Shown here in pieces: positions 25,755 to 34,427 of a stretch of 64,000 nucleotides of DNA (position 1 is the stretch's first letter; each line of letters starts with the position of its first letter). Below the pieces are notes generated by a model. That model searched no databases. It saw only the letters and a program-made list of their open reading frames with translations, and had not been told where the DNA came from. Location: positions 1 to 64,000 of the forward strand of contig JAABPV010000087.1 of the NCBI GenBank assembly GCA_011391865.1. Direction: 5' to 3'. Source of the DNA: Desulfobulbaceae bacterium. GTDB lineage: Bacteria > Desulfobacterota > Desulfobulbia > Desulfobulbales > Desulfobulbaceae. Position numbers and translations under genes: made by a program.

Positions 25755-25778
25755 CATTTTCTCTGAAAATAAAACAGC

Positions 25779-26732
25779 ATGGCTTTATCTCTGGCCCCTT
25801 CCTCGTCCATTTACATCGCCGGTCATCGCGGCTTGGTCGGCAGCGCGATCTGTCGTGCGCTGGCGCAGGCTGGCTGCGCGAATCTGCTCACCCGCACTCA
25901 CGCCGAGCTGGATCTGACTGATCAGGCTGCCGTGCGCCGCTTTTTCGCCGAGGCGCGGCCTGATTTTGTCTTTCTTGCAGCGGCCAAAGTCGGCGGCATT
26001 CACGCCAACAACAGCAGCCCGGCGGATTTTATCCGCGACAACCTGCTGATTCAGACCAACATCATTGACGCAGCGTGGCGCAGCGGCGTGAAGAAGCTGC
26101 TTTTTCTTGGCTCCTCGTGCATTTATCCCAAATTCGCACCGCAGCCGATGCGGGAAGAGCACCTGCTCACCGGCCCGCTGGAGCCGACCAATGAATGGTA
26201 TGCGATTGCCAAAATTGCGGGCATTAAAATGTGCCAAGCGTACCGCAAGCAGCACGGCTTTGATGCAATCAGTCTGATGCCGACCAATCTCTACGGGCCA
26301 GGCGACAATTTCGACCTGCACAGTTCGCATGTTTTGCCCGCGTTGATCAGAAAATTCCACGAGGCCAAGCTGAATCAATTGCCGGAGGTGGAAATCTGGG
26401 GCAGCGGCAGGCCAAAACGGGAGTTTCTTCATGTTGACGACCTTGCTTCTGCCTGCCTTTTCCTAATGGACAAGTACAGCAGCGCGGAAATAATTAATAT
26501 CGGCTCAGGGCAGGAAGTCACCATCGCCGAATTGGCATCTTTAGTGAAAGAAATTGTCGGCTTTGCAGGCGGACTCCGCTATGACACCGCCATGCCCGAC
26601 GGCACACCGCGCAAGCTGCTTGATGTCTCCAAGCTCTCCGCCTTAGGCTGGCAGAGCAGCATCAGCCTGCGCGACGGCATTGCCGCTACCTATCAGTGGT
26701 TTCTTGATCATGACCAGCAGCTCCGCCTGTAA
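25779..26732 (+). CDS. fcl: GDP-L-fucose synthase
   Basis: A 317-residue epimerase/reductase that finishes GDP-L-fucose from the GMD product. Motifs are [11 protein letters not shown] (NADP), [11 protein letters not shown], the SSCIYPK segment and catalytic [13 protein letters not shown], and [18 protein letters not shown] content returns to the level of the cluster here. It is followed directly by the ABC exporter (start on the nucleotide after the stop). Confidence 0.95.
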   Translation: MALSLAPSSSIYIAGHRGLVGSAICRALAQAGCANLLTRTHAELDLTDQAAVRRFFAEARPDFVFLAAAKVGGIHANNSSPADFIRDNLLIQTNIIDAAWRSGVKKLLFLGSSCIYPKFAPQPMREEHLLTGPLEPTNEWYAIAKIAGIKMCQAYRKQHGFDAISLMPTNLYGPGDNFDLHSSHVLPALIRKFHEAKLNQLPEVEIWGSGRPKREFLHVDDLASACLFLMDKYSSAEIINIGSGQEVTIAELASLVKEIVGFAGGLRYDTAMPDGTPRKLLDVSKLSALGWQSSISLRDGIAATYQWFLDHDQQLRL

Positions 26733-27533
26733 ATGAACAGTCTGCTCGCCTTTCTCCGTCTGCTTCATGAGCGCCGCAAGCTGATCACCGCGATGGCGGC
26801 GCGGGAGCTGCGCGCCCATTACGTGGCATCCTCACTCGGCCTGCTCTGGACGCTGATTCATCCAATCGTGATGATTACGGTTTTCTGGTTTGTTTTCAGC
26901 GTCGGCTTCAAAACCCAGCCGCTTCACAACGTGCCCTTTGTGGTCTGGCTGACAGCGGGCATGGCGGCATGGTATGTTTTTTCCGACATCGTCAGCGGCT
27001 CCACCGGCATCATCATTGCTCACGCCCATTTGGTGAAGAAAACCATCTTCCCTTCGCAAATCTTGCCGGTGGTGAAGATCGCATCGGCCTTGGTCACGCA
27101 CGGCATTTTCATCGCTGTGCTGCTGGTGCTGCTGCTCTTTCAGCAGATGCCTTTCAGTCTCTATTATTTGCAAGCCCTGTACTACCTCTTCTGCCTGCTG
27201 ACGCTCTCGCTCGGCATCGCTTGGGCCTTGGCCGCACTCAACGTTTTTGTCCGCGACGTAGCCCAGCTCGTGGCCGTGGCCCTGCAAATCGGCTTTTGGA
27301 TCACGCCGATCTTCTGGGATATCAAAATGATGAGTTCGAACATCCAGCGGCTGCTCAAGCTCAATCCGGCCTACTACATCGTGCAGGGCTACCGCGAGTC
27401 CTTCATCACCTTTCAGCCCTTCTGGTCGCATCCGCTGCACACCGTCTATTTTTGGACGGTCACTGCGGCTGCGCTGGCCTGTGGCGCATATATTTTCAGG
27501 AAGCTGAAGCCGCAGTTTCCCGACGTGCTCTGA
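26733..27533 (+). CDS. wzm: Polysaccharide ABC exporter permease (Wzm type)
   Basis: A 266-residue ABC-2 permease with about six transmembrane helices. The N-terminal amphipathic segment AARELRAHYVASSLGLLW and the FWITPIFWD region are typical of Wzm/KpsM exporters. It begins immediately after fcl and is followed 3 nt later by its ATPase. It exports a lipid-linked polysaccharide across the inner membrane. Confidence 0.92.
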   Translation: MNSLLAFLRLLHERRKLITAMAARELRAHYVASSLGLLWTLIHPIVMITVFWFVFSVGFKTQPLHNVPFVVWLTAGMAAWYVFSDIVSGSTGIIIAHAHLVKKTIFPSQILPVVKIASALVTHGIFIAVLLVLLLFQQMPFSLYYLQALYYLFCLLTLSLGIAWALAALNVFVRDVAQLVAVALQIGFWITPIFWDIKMMSSNIQRLLKLNPAYYIVQGYRESFITFQPFWSHPLHTVYFWTVTAAALACGAYIFRKLKPQFPDVL

Positions 27534-27536
27534 ATC

Positions 27537-28850
27537 ATGTCTGATTTGGCCATTTCCGTCCGCGAGGCGAGCAAGGTTTATGCGCTCTACCGCAAGCCGT
27601 TCCACCGGCTGCTGGAAATTTTTCATCCTCGCGGCAGAAAATACCACACGCCCTTTTGTGCCTTGGACAAAGTCAGCTTTGAGCTGCACCGGGGCGAGGC
27701 ATTAGGCCTGATCGGGCGCAACGGCAGCGGCAAGTCCTCGTTGCTCCAGCTCATCACCGGCATTCAGCAGCCGACCAGCGGCACAGTGCAGGTCAATGGC
27801 CGCATCTCCGCCCTGCTGGAGCTGGGCGCGGGCTTCAACCCGGAATTCACAGGCCGGGAGAATGTGTATTTAAATACCGCGATTCAGGGCATCTCCGAAG
27901 AGGACACCGATGCCCGCTTCCAGCGCATCGCCGAGTTCGCCGACATTGGCGAATTCATTGACCGCCCAGTGAAGACCTATTCCAGCGGCATGTACATCCG
28001 CCTCGCCTTTGCCGCCGCAGTCAGCGTCCAGCCGGAAATCCTGATCGTGGACGAAGCCCTTGCCGTGGGTGACATCTTCTTCCAGCAGAAATGCATGACC
28101 CACATGAAAAAGATGATGGCAGGCTGCACCATTGTTTTGGTCAGCCACGACATGCACTCCATCGTCAACCTCTGCAATCGGGTACTGCTGCTGGAAAACG
28201 GGCGCGTGACCTTTGACGGCGACCCGGTGCAGGCGGTGAGCAAATACACCAAGCTCCTCCATGAGGAGCAGTTCAGCGGCGGCAAAAAGCGGGTTGAGCG
28301 CACGGAGACCACGCTGCCGTCCGTCGTTGTCAGCGCGGGCCTGCCAGACGATTTTGCTGAATGGATCAAGGTGCCGCCAGAAAAACGCTCCGGGGTCGAG
28401 CAGGCAGTGATTGAATATCTGAGCATCACCTGCGAGGGCAAGCCGTTAAATTTAGTGCAGAAAGGCGATCTTATCACTATCCGCCTTCTGGTTCATGCCG
28501 CGACCGACTTGGACGAGCTGATTTTCGGCTACAACGTCAAAGACAGGATTGGCAATGCCTTGTTCGGCGAAAACAGCCTCTGCCTGAACGCGCCCGCCCC
28601 ACGCTTGGCCGCCGGACACAGCATTGTCGAGTATTCCTTTTACTGGCCGGAAGTCTATCCTTATAAATACACCATCACCGTCGGCATTGGCCAAGGCGAG
28701 GCCGCGCTCGGCCACGTGGTGCAGTGCTGGGCGCACGACATTGTTTCCCTCAGCGCAGTGACTCCGGGGCGTTCGATTCATGGAATGTTCAATAATGAAC
28801 TGAATTCGCTGGCAGTGCGGGCGGTGGAGATGGCCCCGAATTCACTCTGA
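27537..28850 (+). CDS. wzt: Polysaccharide ABC exporter ATPase with carbohydrate-binding C-terminus (Wzt type)
   Basis: A 437-residue ATPase. Residues ~1-245 are the nucleotide-binding domain: Walker A GRNGSGKSS, signature YSSGMYIRLAFA, Walker B ILIVDEALAVGD, and H in VLVSHD. Residues ~270-430 form a beta-sandwich like the Wzt C-terminal domain, which recognises a capped O-antigen end (established for E. coli O8/O9a). The downstream methyltransferases could place that cap. This supports LPS O-antigen or a similar glycan as substrate. Confidence 0.93.
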   Translation: MSDLAISVREASKVYALYRKPFHRLLEIFHPRGRKYHTPFCALDKVSFELHRGEALGLIGRNGSGKSSLLQLITGIQQPTSGTVQVNGRISALLELGAGFNPEFTGRENVYLNTAIQGISEEDTDARFQRIAEFADIGEFIDRPVKTYSSGMYIRLAFAAAVSVQPEILIVDEALAVGDIFFQQKCMTHMKKMMAGCTIVLVSHDMHSIVNLCNRVLLLENGRVTFDGDPVQAVSKYTKLLHEEQFSGGKKRVERTETTLPSVVVSAGLPDDFAEWIKVPPEKRSGVEQAVIEYLSITCEGKPLNLVQKGDLITIRLLVHAATDLDELIFGYNVKDRIGNALFGENSLCLNAPAPRLAAGHSIVEYSFYWPEVYPYKYTITVGIGQGEAALGHVVQCWAHDIVSLSAVTPGRSIHGMFNNELNSLAVRAVEMAPNSL

Positions 28851-28862
28851 AACAGATATGAT

Positions 28863-29966
28863 ATGATTTATCCAAAAGACATCGTTGAATTTGTCAGCAA
28901 TGATCCTGCGCTGAAATCACGTTTCAGCCATATAGCCGCCATCCGTTCAGTCAACACCGCCGCCGCGCCGCCGCAGCAGGATTTTTCTTTTGAAGAATAC
29001 ATGCTGACTGAAGGCTACAACAAAAGCCGGGCGGTCAGGAGGTATTTGCATTTTATCGCCTCGACCTACAGCATCTTCAACGAGATCTATCAGTATTTCC
29101 CGAAGCTGAACGCCAACAGCACTCACAAGGACGATGTCAGTGCCATCGGCACCGCGCCCGGCGAGCTGATCTATCATGCCATCTATCTGTATTGCCTTGA
29201 CAGCTGGGGCGTGCCGGGCGATGTGATCGAATGCGGCACCTACAAAGGCTTTTCCGCCTGCTGCCTGAGCTGGGTCTGCAATTATCTCGGCAGGCGGCTG
29301 ATTGTCGCCGACTCCTTTGCCGGACTGCCCGATAACAGCACCGATCCCTATTATAAAAAAGGCGATTTCTGCGGCCAATTGGACGAGGTCAAGGCCAACT
29401 TGGCCGACTTCGGCAGAATCGAGCAGGTGGATTTCATTCAAGGCTTTTACGAGATTTCGCTGCGCGGCTTCAGCCGCCCGCTCTGCCTGCTTTGGATGGA
29501 CGTGGATTTGTACGAATCCGCGATGGACATCCTCAGCAACGCCTATCCGCTGCTCTCGCCCGGCGGCCTGCTGATCTCGCACGAGCTGTTCGCCGAGCGC
29601 GATTTTGACGACAACGGCTTGCTCAAGCCGACCATCGGCCCATCCAAAGCCCTGAACGCCTTTTTTGCTGAGCGCGGCATCACGTATCAGGCCATGCCGC
29701 TGGAAAACGGCTCCGGCCTTGTCGTGCCCTGCGCACCGGGCGAGAAGCTGCTGCTTTCCTGCGCCCATGTTCAGTTCCTTCGCGCCCGCTGCCGCCATGC
29801 CGACGCAGTGCTGGCCCAGCAGCGGGCGCAGGCAGATCATGACATCCGCCACTGGCAGCACGAGGTGGACAAGCTGATGCAAATTTACAAGGCCACAGCG
29901 GATTTCAAGCTCAAGCAGGCGGTCAAGGGCATTCTCAGCACGCTGGGGCTGCGCAAGGCAAGCTGA
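28863..29966 (+). CDS. TylF/MycF-type O-methyltransferase with C-terminal tail
   Basis: A 367-residue class I methyltransferase of the macrocin O-methyltransferase (TylF) type. The SAM site is VIECGTYKGFSACCL, and the metal-binding region includes LLWMDVDLYES and GGLLISHE. TylF-type enzymes methylate sugar hydroxyls, so it may cap or decorate the exported glycan. The last ~60 residues are helical and charged, perhaps for docking. It shares 1 nt with the next gene. Confidence 0.82.
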   Translation: MIYPKDIVEFVSNDPALKSRFSHIAAIRSVNTAAAPPQQDFSFEEYMLTEGYNKSRAVRRYLHFIASTYSIFNEIYQYFPKLNANSTHKDDVSAIGTAPGELIYHAIYLYCLDSWGVPGDVIECGTYKGFSACCLSWVCNYLGRRLIVADSFAGLPDNSTDPYYKKGDFCGQLDEVKANLADFGRIEQVDFIQGFYEISLRGFSRPLCLLWMDVDLYESAMDILSNAYPLLSPGGLLISHELFAERDFDDNGLLKPTIGPSKALNAFFAERGITYQAMPLENGSGLVVPCAPGEKLLLSCAHVQFLRARCRHADAVLAQQRAQADHDIRHWQHEVDKLMQIYKATADFKLKQAVKGILSTLGLRKAS

Positions 29967-31105
29967 TGCACCGGGAACACATCATCGAGGACGGCGAGCA
30001 GCTGCGGCAGATTGAAGAGGCTCTGCGGGCTTCGTATTTTAAGAATTACGATCCCGCTTTTCTGGAAACCGAGGCTGGAAAGGAGGACATCAAGGCCAAT
30101 GTCTTCCGCCGCTACAACAACTCGCTGACCCATGTTGTGCCGTGGGTGGCCCGCCATATTGACCTGCGCGACAAAACCTTGGTCGAGATCGGCAGCGGTA
30201 CTGGCTCCAGCACTGCCGCCTTTGCTCATTTTGTCGCCAAGATAGATGGTTACGACATTGACGCGCAGGCACTGGCCGGAGCGCGGGCGCGGCTGGAGGT
30301 CATGGGCCTGCGCAACACGGCCCTGCATTTAGTCAAGGCAGACGAACTCGTGGCGGCCCTGCGGCGCAATCATGCCGAAGAAGGCGCGGACATAGTCCTG
30401 CTCTTCGCCGTGCTGGAGCATCAGACCATCCGCGAACGGCATGAGACGCTCAAGCTCTGCTGGGAGCTGCTCAAGCTCGGCGGCCTGCTGGTGGTCACGG
30501 AAACGCCGAACCTGCTCCATTACACGGATCTGCACACCTCTGAGCTGCCCTTTCTCCATCTGCTGCCCTCAGAATTGTACGCCCGCTACGCCGACCGCTC
30601 GCCGCGCGAAGGATTTGGCAAAGGCTTCGCCAATTTTGCCGCCATTTCAGTTGAAGAATTAGACACTGCCATCATGCGCTGGGGCCGGGGCGTGAGCTTT
30701 CACGATTTCGAGCTGGCCATTGGCAAACAGCATGGCAGATATTTGGTCGCCAGCGGCTTTGAGCCGGAAATGCTGTCTTGGTTTGATGTGACGCTGGATG
30801 AGGAACTGCTGCGTCATTATTTTTTATTTGCCCATGTGGATGCGCCGCTGGGATTCTCGCGGGTGGTGCTGAATTTGATCTACAAAAAACACGACAGCCC
30901 GCCGCCGGAATTGGCTCCGCCGCCGGAGAGCATATTTGTCGCTGACAAATATCTCCTCCGCGAGCAGAATTTTGTCATCAGCAATCTGAACGAGCGGCTG
31001 GCGGCGGCGGAACAGCAGCTGCGCGAAATGTTGTCCTCCAAACGCTGGCAGCTCGGCAATCTGATCGCCGCGCCATACCGGAAGCTGAAGGAGCTGCTGG
31101 GATGA
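29966..31105 (+). CDS. SAM-dependent methyltransferase with C-terminal coiled coil
   Basis: A 379-residue protein. Residues ~65-180 are a class I methyltransferase domain (VEIGSGTGSSTAAF, DIDAQALAGARARL, LLFAVLEHQT). Residues ~330-375 form a coiled coil (NERLAAAEQQLREML) ending in SKRWQLGNLI, a tail often found in O-antigen enzymes that work together on chain termination. The acceptor is unknown; sugar methylation is likely from context. It overlaps the glycosyltransferase gene by 4 nt. Confidence 0.8.
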   Translation: MHREHIIEDGEQLRQIEEALRASYFKNYDPAFLETEAGKEDIKANVFRRYNNSLTHVVPWVARHIDLRDKTLVEIGSGTGSSTAAFAHFVAKIDGYDIDAQALAGARARLEVMGLRNTALHLVKADELVAALRRNHAEEGADIVLLFAVLEHQTIRERHETLKLCWELLKLGGLLVVTETPNLLHYTDLHTSELPFLHLLPSELYARYADRSPREGFGKGFANFAAISVEELDTAIMRWGRGVSFHDFELAIGKQHGRYLVASGFEPEMLSWFDVTLDEELLRHYFLFAHVDAPLGFSRVVLNLIYKKHDSPPPELAPPPESIFVADKYLLREQNFVISNLNERLAAAEQQLREMLSSKRWQLGNLIAAPYRKLKELLG

Positions 31106-33243
31106 GAATCGCATTCCTGCTTGGCTGGCCAGGCATCAGCGGCGGCAGCTATGTCATCTATGAGCACGCTTCGCGCCTGAAGCGCAGGGGCCACAGCGTC
31201 GCCATTGTCACCCGGCAGGAAGTCCAGCCTGAAGACCACGCTTGGCACAGCTCCGCCGCCGAGCTGGACTGGCTGACGCTCCGGCAGGCGCGGAACGAAT
31301 GTTTTGACGTAGTGTTCGCCACATGGTGGGAGACCGCCTTCCTCCTCCGCAAGCTCAAGGCCAAGCATTGCGCCTATTTCGTCCAGTCCATCGAAAGCCG
31401 TTTTTTTGAGCCGCCGGATCCGCAGCATCCCCGCAACGCCGAGCGGGCACTTTGGCGCGGCATCTGCGAGCAGACCTATTCCTGTGCCGTGCCGATGATC
31501 ACTGAGGCGCGCTGGATTCAGGAATATCTCCAACGGCACCACAACAACTGGCCCTATTTGGTGCACAACGGTATTCGCAAGGATATTTACACTGCCGACG
31601 GCCTGGCAATTGCGCCGCGACAGCCGGGCCGTTTCCGGGTTTTAGTGGAGGGGCCGACAGAGGTTTTTTTTAAAAACGTGCCTGCGGCGGTCAGGCTGGC
31701 CAAGGCGGCGGGCGCGGATGAAATCTGGCTGCTCACTTCTTCGGCCATTCAGAGCTGGCCTGATGTGGACCGAGTTTTCTCGCGGGTGCCGATCCACGAG
31801 ACTCCGGCAGTGTACCGCTCCTGCGACTTGGTGCTGAAGCTCAGTCATGTCGAGGGGATGTTCGGCCCGCCGCTGGAGATGTTCCACTGCGGCGGCACAG
31901 CCTTGGTCTATGATGTCACTGGCCATGACGAGTACATCGTCCACGACCGGAATGCGTATGTGGTCAAGCGGGATGACGAGGCCGAAGTTGTCCGCCTCCT
32001 GCGTCATCTGAAGGAGAACCCGGCGGAGCTGGAACGGCTCAAGCGCGGCGCGGCAGCGACAGCGGCGGCGTGGCCGGACTGGGATGCCTGCGCCGCCCAT
32101 TTTGAGCAGGCTTTGCTGGAAATTTCGGCGGGCAAGCCGGTCAGTCGCACCTATCTGCAAACATGGACCCGCGAGCTGTTCCGCAGTCAGAAACCTTTTC
32201 TCCGCGCCGCTCTGCACAAGCAGTTTGCCGCCCGTGAAAAGGCGGACTGGGAAGGAAAAGCGTCAGAGCACAATAATTTTGTCCGCTTCTCTTGGAGCGG
32301 CGACGGCACGTTCACTGATCAGCAGTCCCAATGGCGGCATTGCCACAGCGGGGAATGGACGGAATGCGTCTTCACCCTGCAAATCGAGGAGCTGCCGCTC
32401 TGGCTCCGCCTTGATCCCAGCTCCCGCCTCGGCATCACTGAAATTGACGGCATCACCGTGCGCAATGCTAGCCAAGGCTGCGAGATCGTGGTCTTCCGCG
32501 ATCAGGCGGAATTTCAGCGTTTATTTTTGGCCAAAGATTTGAAATGGATTTGCCCGGAGCGGAAAAACGTGGTTTTCACCTACGGCCCGGAGCCGATTAT
32601 CCTGCTGCCGCTTCTGACCGAAGCTGATGCCGCCGTGGGCGATTCTTTGGAACTCGCTGTCCGGCTGCGGGAAAACGGAATGCAGCAGCTCAACGTCCTT
32701 AGCGGGGCGGAGGATGAGGGCAGAGACAATGTGATGCTGCTGTATTGGGACGGACAGGGGCAATTCAGCGGCAATAAATCGAAAATCCATCGTTATAAGG
32801 GCGGAGAGCAGACAACTGTCTCTTTCACGCTGCCGGTTGAGGAAACGCCGCTTTGGCTCCGCCTTGATCCCAGCCGCCGTACCTGTTTTGTCGAAATCGC
32901 CAGCCTTGTCGTGCGCAATGTCACGCGGCAGGAGGAGATCATGGCCTTCCGGCAGCCGGATGATTTTCAACAGCTTTTTTTGACCGGCGGCCTGACGTGG
33001 CTTGCGCCAGAGCAGCGAAACGTCCTGCTCTCCGGCGGCGCGAACGCCATCTGCGTGCTGCCGAAAATTGAGCAGGAGCAGATTTCCATAGGAGATATGC
33101 TGGAGATCACGGTCACGCTGCGGGCAAGCAGCCCGCAGCAGTTTGCCGCCCGGCATCATGTCCGCATCGCCGAACATGACGGCCCGCTTTGGAAAAAAAT
33201 GCTGCGGAGCGGAGCGCGGCGGCTGGGGCTGACAAACAGCTGA
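31102..33243 (+). CDS. GT4-like glycosyltransferase with two C-terminal beta-sandwich repeats
   Basis: A 713-residue protein. Residues 1-350 are a GT-B glycosyltransferase (FLLGWPGISGGSYVIYEHA start; E-x7-E-like region HVEGMFGPPLEMFHCGG). Residues ~400-690 hold two homologous ~150-residue modules (each with a W-x-GDG/WDGQG start, a TPLWLRLDPS core and a VVRN strand) that look like carbohydrate-binding beta-sandwiches. The module duplication is unusual for a glycosyltransferase. It overlaps the neighbours on both sides, so it belongs to the operon. Confidence 0.82.
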   Translation: MRIAFLLGWPGISGGSYVIYEHASRLKRRGHSVAIVTRQEVQPEDHAWHSSAAELDWLTLRQARNECFDVVFATWWETAFLLRKLKAKHCAYFVQSIESRFFEPPDPQHPRNAERALWRGICEQTYSCAVPMITEARWIQEYLQRHHNNWPYLVHNGIRKDIYTADGLAIAPRQPGRFRVLVEGPTEVFFKNVPAAVRLAKAAGADEIWLLTSSAIQSWPDVDRVFSRVPIHETPAVYRSCDLVLKLSHVEGMFGPPLEMFHCGGTALVYDVTGHDEYIVHDRNAYVVKRDDEAEVVRLLRHLKENPAELERLKRGAAATAAAWPDWDACAAHFEQALLEISAGKPVSRTYLQTWTRELFRSQKPFLRAALHKQFAAREKADWEGKASEHNNFVRFSWSGDGTFTDQQSQWRHCHSGEWTECVFTLQIEELPLWLRLDPSSRLGITEIDGITVRNASQGCEIVVFRDQAEFQRLFLAKDLKWICPERKNVVFTYGPEPIILLPLLTEADAAVGDSLELAVRLRENGMQQLNVLSGAEDEGRDNVMLLYWDGQGQFSGNKSKIHRYKGGEQTTVSFTLPVEETPLWLRLDPSRRTCFVEIASLVVRNVTRQEEIMAFRQPDDFQQLFLTGGLTWLAPEQRNVLLSGGANAICVLPKIEQEQISIGDMLEITVTLRASSPQQFAARHHVRIAEHDGPLWKKMLRSGARRLGLTNS

Positions 33244-34424
33244 TGGGCGGCCCGGCAGCGCATCGGCGGTTCTGTCTCTGCGTGCTCGGCACAGTCGGCG
33301 CGCTGTTCGGCAGCCTGCTCCTGTACGGCTTTTTTTTTGATCCGTGGCAGCTTTTTCATCAGCCGTGGTTCCGGGAAAACGTCTTCATCAACAACGCCCG
33401 CTTTCAGAATGCCGGACTGATCAACAGCCACGATTTCGACTCCGCCATTCTCGGCAACAGCATGGCGGAGAATTTTTCCGCCTTCGAGGCCGGACAGAAG
33501 CTGGGGGGCCGCTTCGTCAACCTCTCAATGGCCGGCTCGCTGTTCAGCGAGCGGCAGATTGTGCTGGAGCATCTTTTCCGCAAGAAAAAAAAACTGCGGC
33601 AGCTCGTCATCTCGCTCGACCACATGCCCACGTATCCCGCCGGAGCCTACAATCAGGACATGCCGCCGGAACGCTTCACCTTTCTTTACAACCACAATCC
33701 ATTTGACGATTTTCGCCTCTACTTCGACATCCGCCTGCTCCGCTGCTGGAACTTCAGTAAAAAAAAATCTTGCTGGGATGAAATTCCCGGCACAGCGCGG
33801 GTGAAGTCTTTAGAGGAACTGTACCAGTGGTTTCCGTATTACGTCAAAGCCTTCGGCGGTGTCAAAGCATGGTGCGGCTGGACGAAGCAGTCACCGCCGT
33901 TTAAAGCCTTTTTAGATGAAATCATCCGGGTGGCCGATATTGTTGCGCAGCAGGGGCAGAAAGATATATGGACAGAGAAATTTTTGGCGGAATGCCGGAA
34001 CAACAGCCGCTCGTCCTTTGAACAGCATCTGCTGTCAATTGTGACCGCGCATCCAGAAACAGAATTTTTGTTCTTTTTCCCGCCTTACTCCCGGCTTTGG
34101 TACGCCATGCAGGAGCAATACTATGTCAGCTATTACAAAAGCTACCAGCTCTTCATCGAAGATGTGGTCCGCGCTGCCGGAAATCTGCCAAATGTGCGTA
34201 TCTTCGGTTTTGACAATCAAGAATTCACCGCCGACATCGCCAATTACAAAGACCAGAGCCACTATCACAAAGACATCAACGCCAAACTGCTGCGTCTGAT
34301 GGCTGAGGGGCGCGGCCTGCTGCGAGCGGAGAATCTTGACGCTTATTTGCAGGAAATTGCCGGGCTGGCGGCTGATTACGACCTGCGGGCTGTTGCCGCC
34401 GAGCTACAAAGCTGCATGAATTAA
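33243..34424 (+). CDS. Membrane-anchored SGNH-like protein, partner of MBOAT acyltransferase
   Basis: A 393-residue protein. The start at 33243 shares its A with the preceding stop. Residues ~8-32 are a transmembrane anchor (LCVLGTVGALFGSLLLYGFFF). A following GNSMAENFSAFEAG resembles the GDS-like nucleophile block of AlgJ/DltD-type proteins, with YKDQSHYHKDINAKL near the end as a possible Asp/His block. It lies 3 nt before a MBOAT gene, the usual pairing for acetylation of exported polysaccharide in the periplasm. Confidence 0.7.
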   Translation: MGGPAAHRRFCLCVLGTVGALFGSLLLYGFFFDPWQLFHQPWFRENVFINNARFQNAGLINSHDFDSAILGNSMAENFSAFEAGQKLGGRFVNLSMAGSLFSERQIVLEHLFRKKKKLRQLVISLDHMPTYPAGAYNQDMPPERFTFLYNHNPFDDFRLYFDIRLLRCWNFSKKKSCWDEIPGTARVKSLEELYQWFPYYVKAFGGVKAWCGWTKQSPPFKAFLDEIIRVADIVAQQGQKDIWTEKFLAECRNNSRSSFEQHLLSIVTAHPETEFLFFFPPYSRLWYAMQEQYYVSYYKSYQLFIEDVVRAAGNLPNVRIFGFDNQEFTADIANYKDQSHYHKDINAKLLRLMAEGRGLLRAENLDAYLQEIAGLAADYDLRAVAAELQSCMN

Positions 34425-34427
34425 GCC

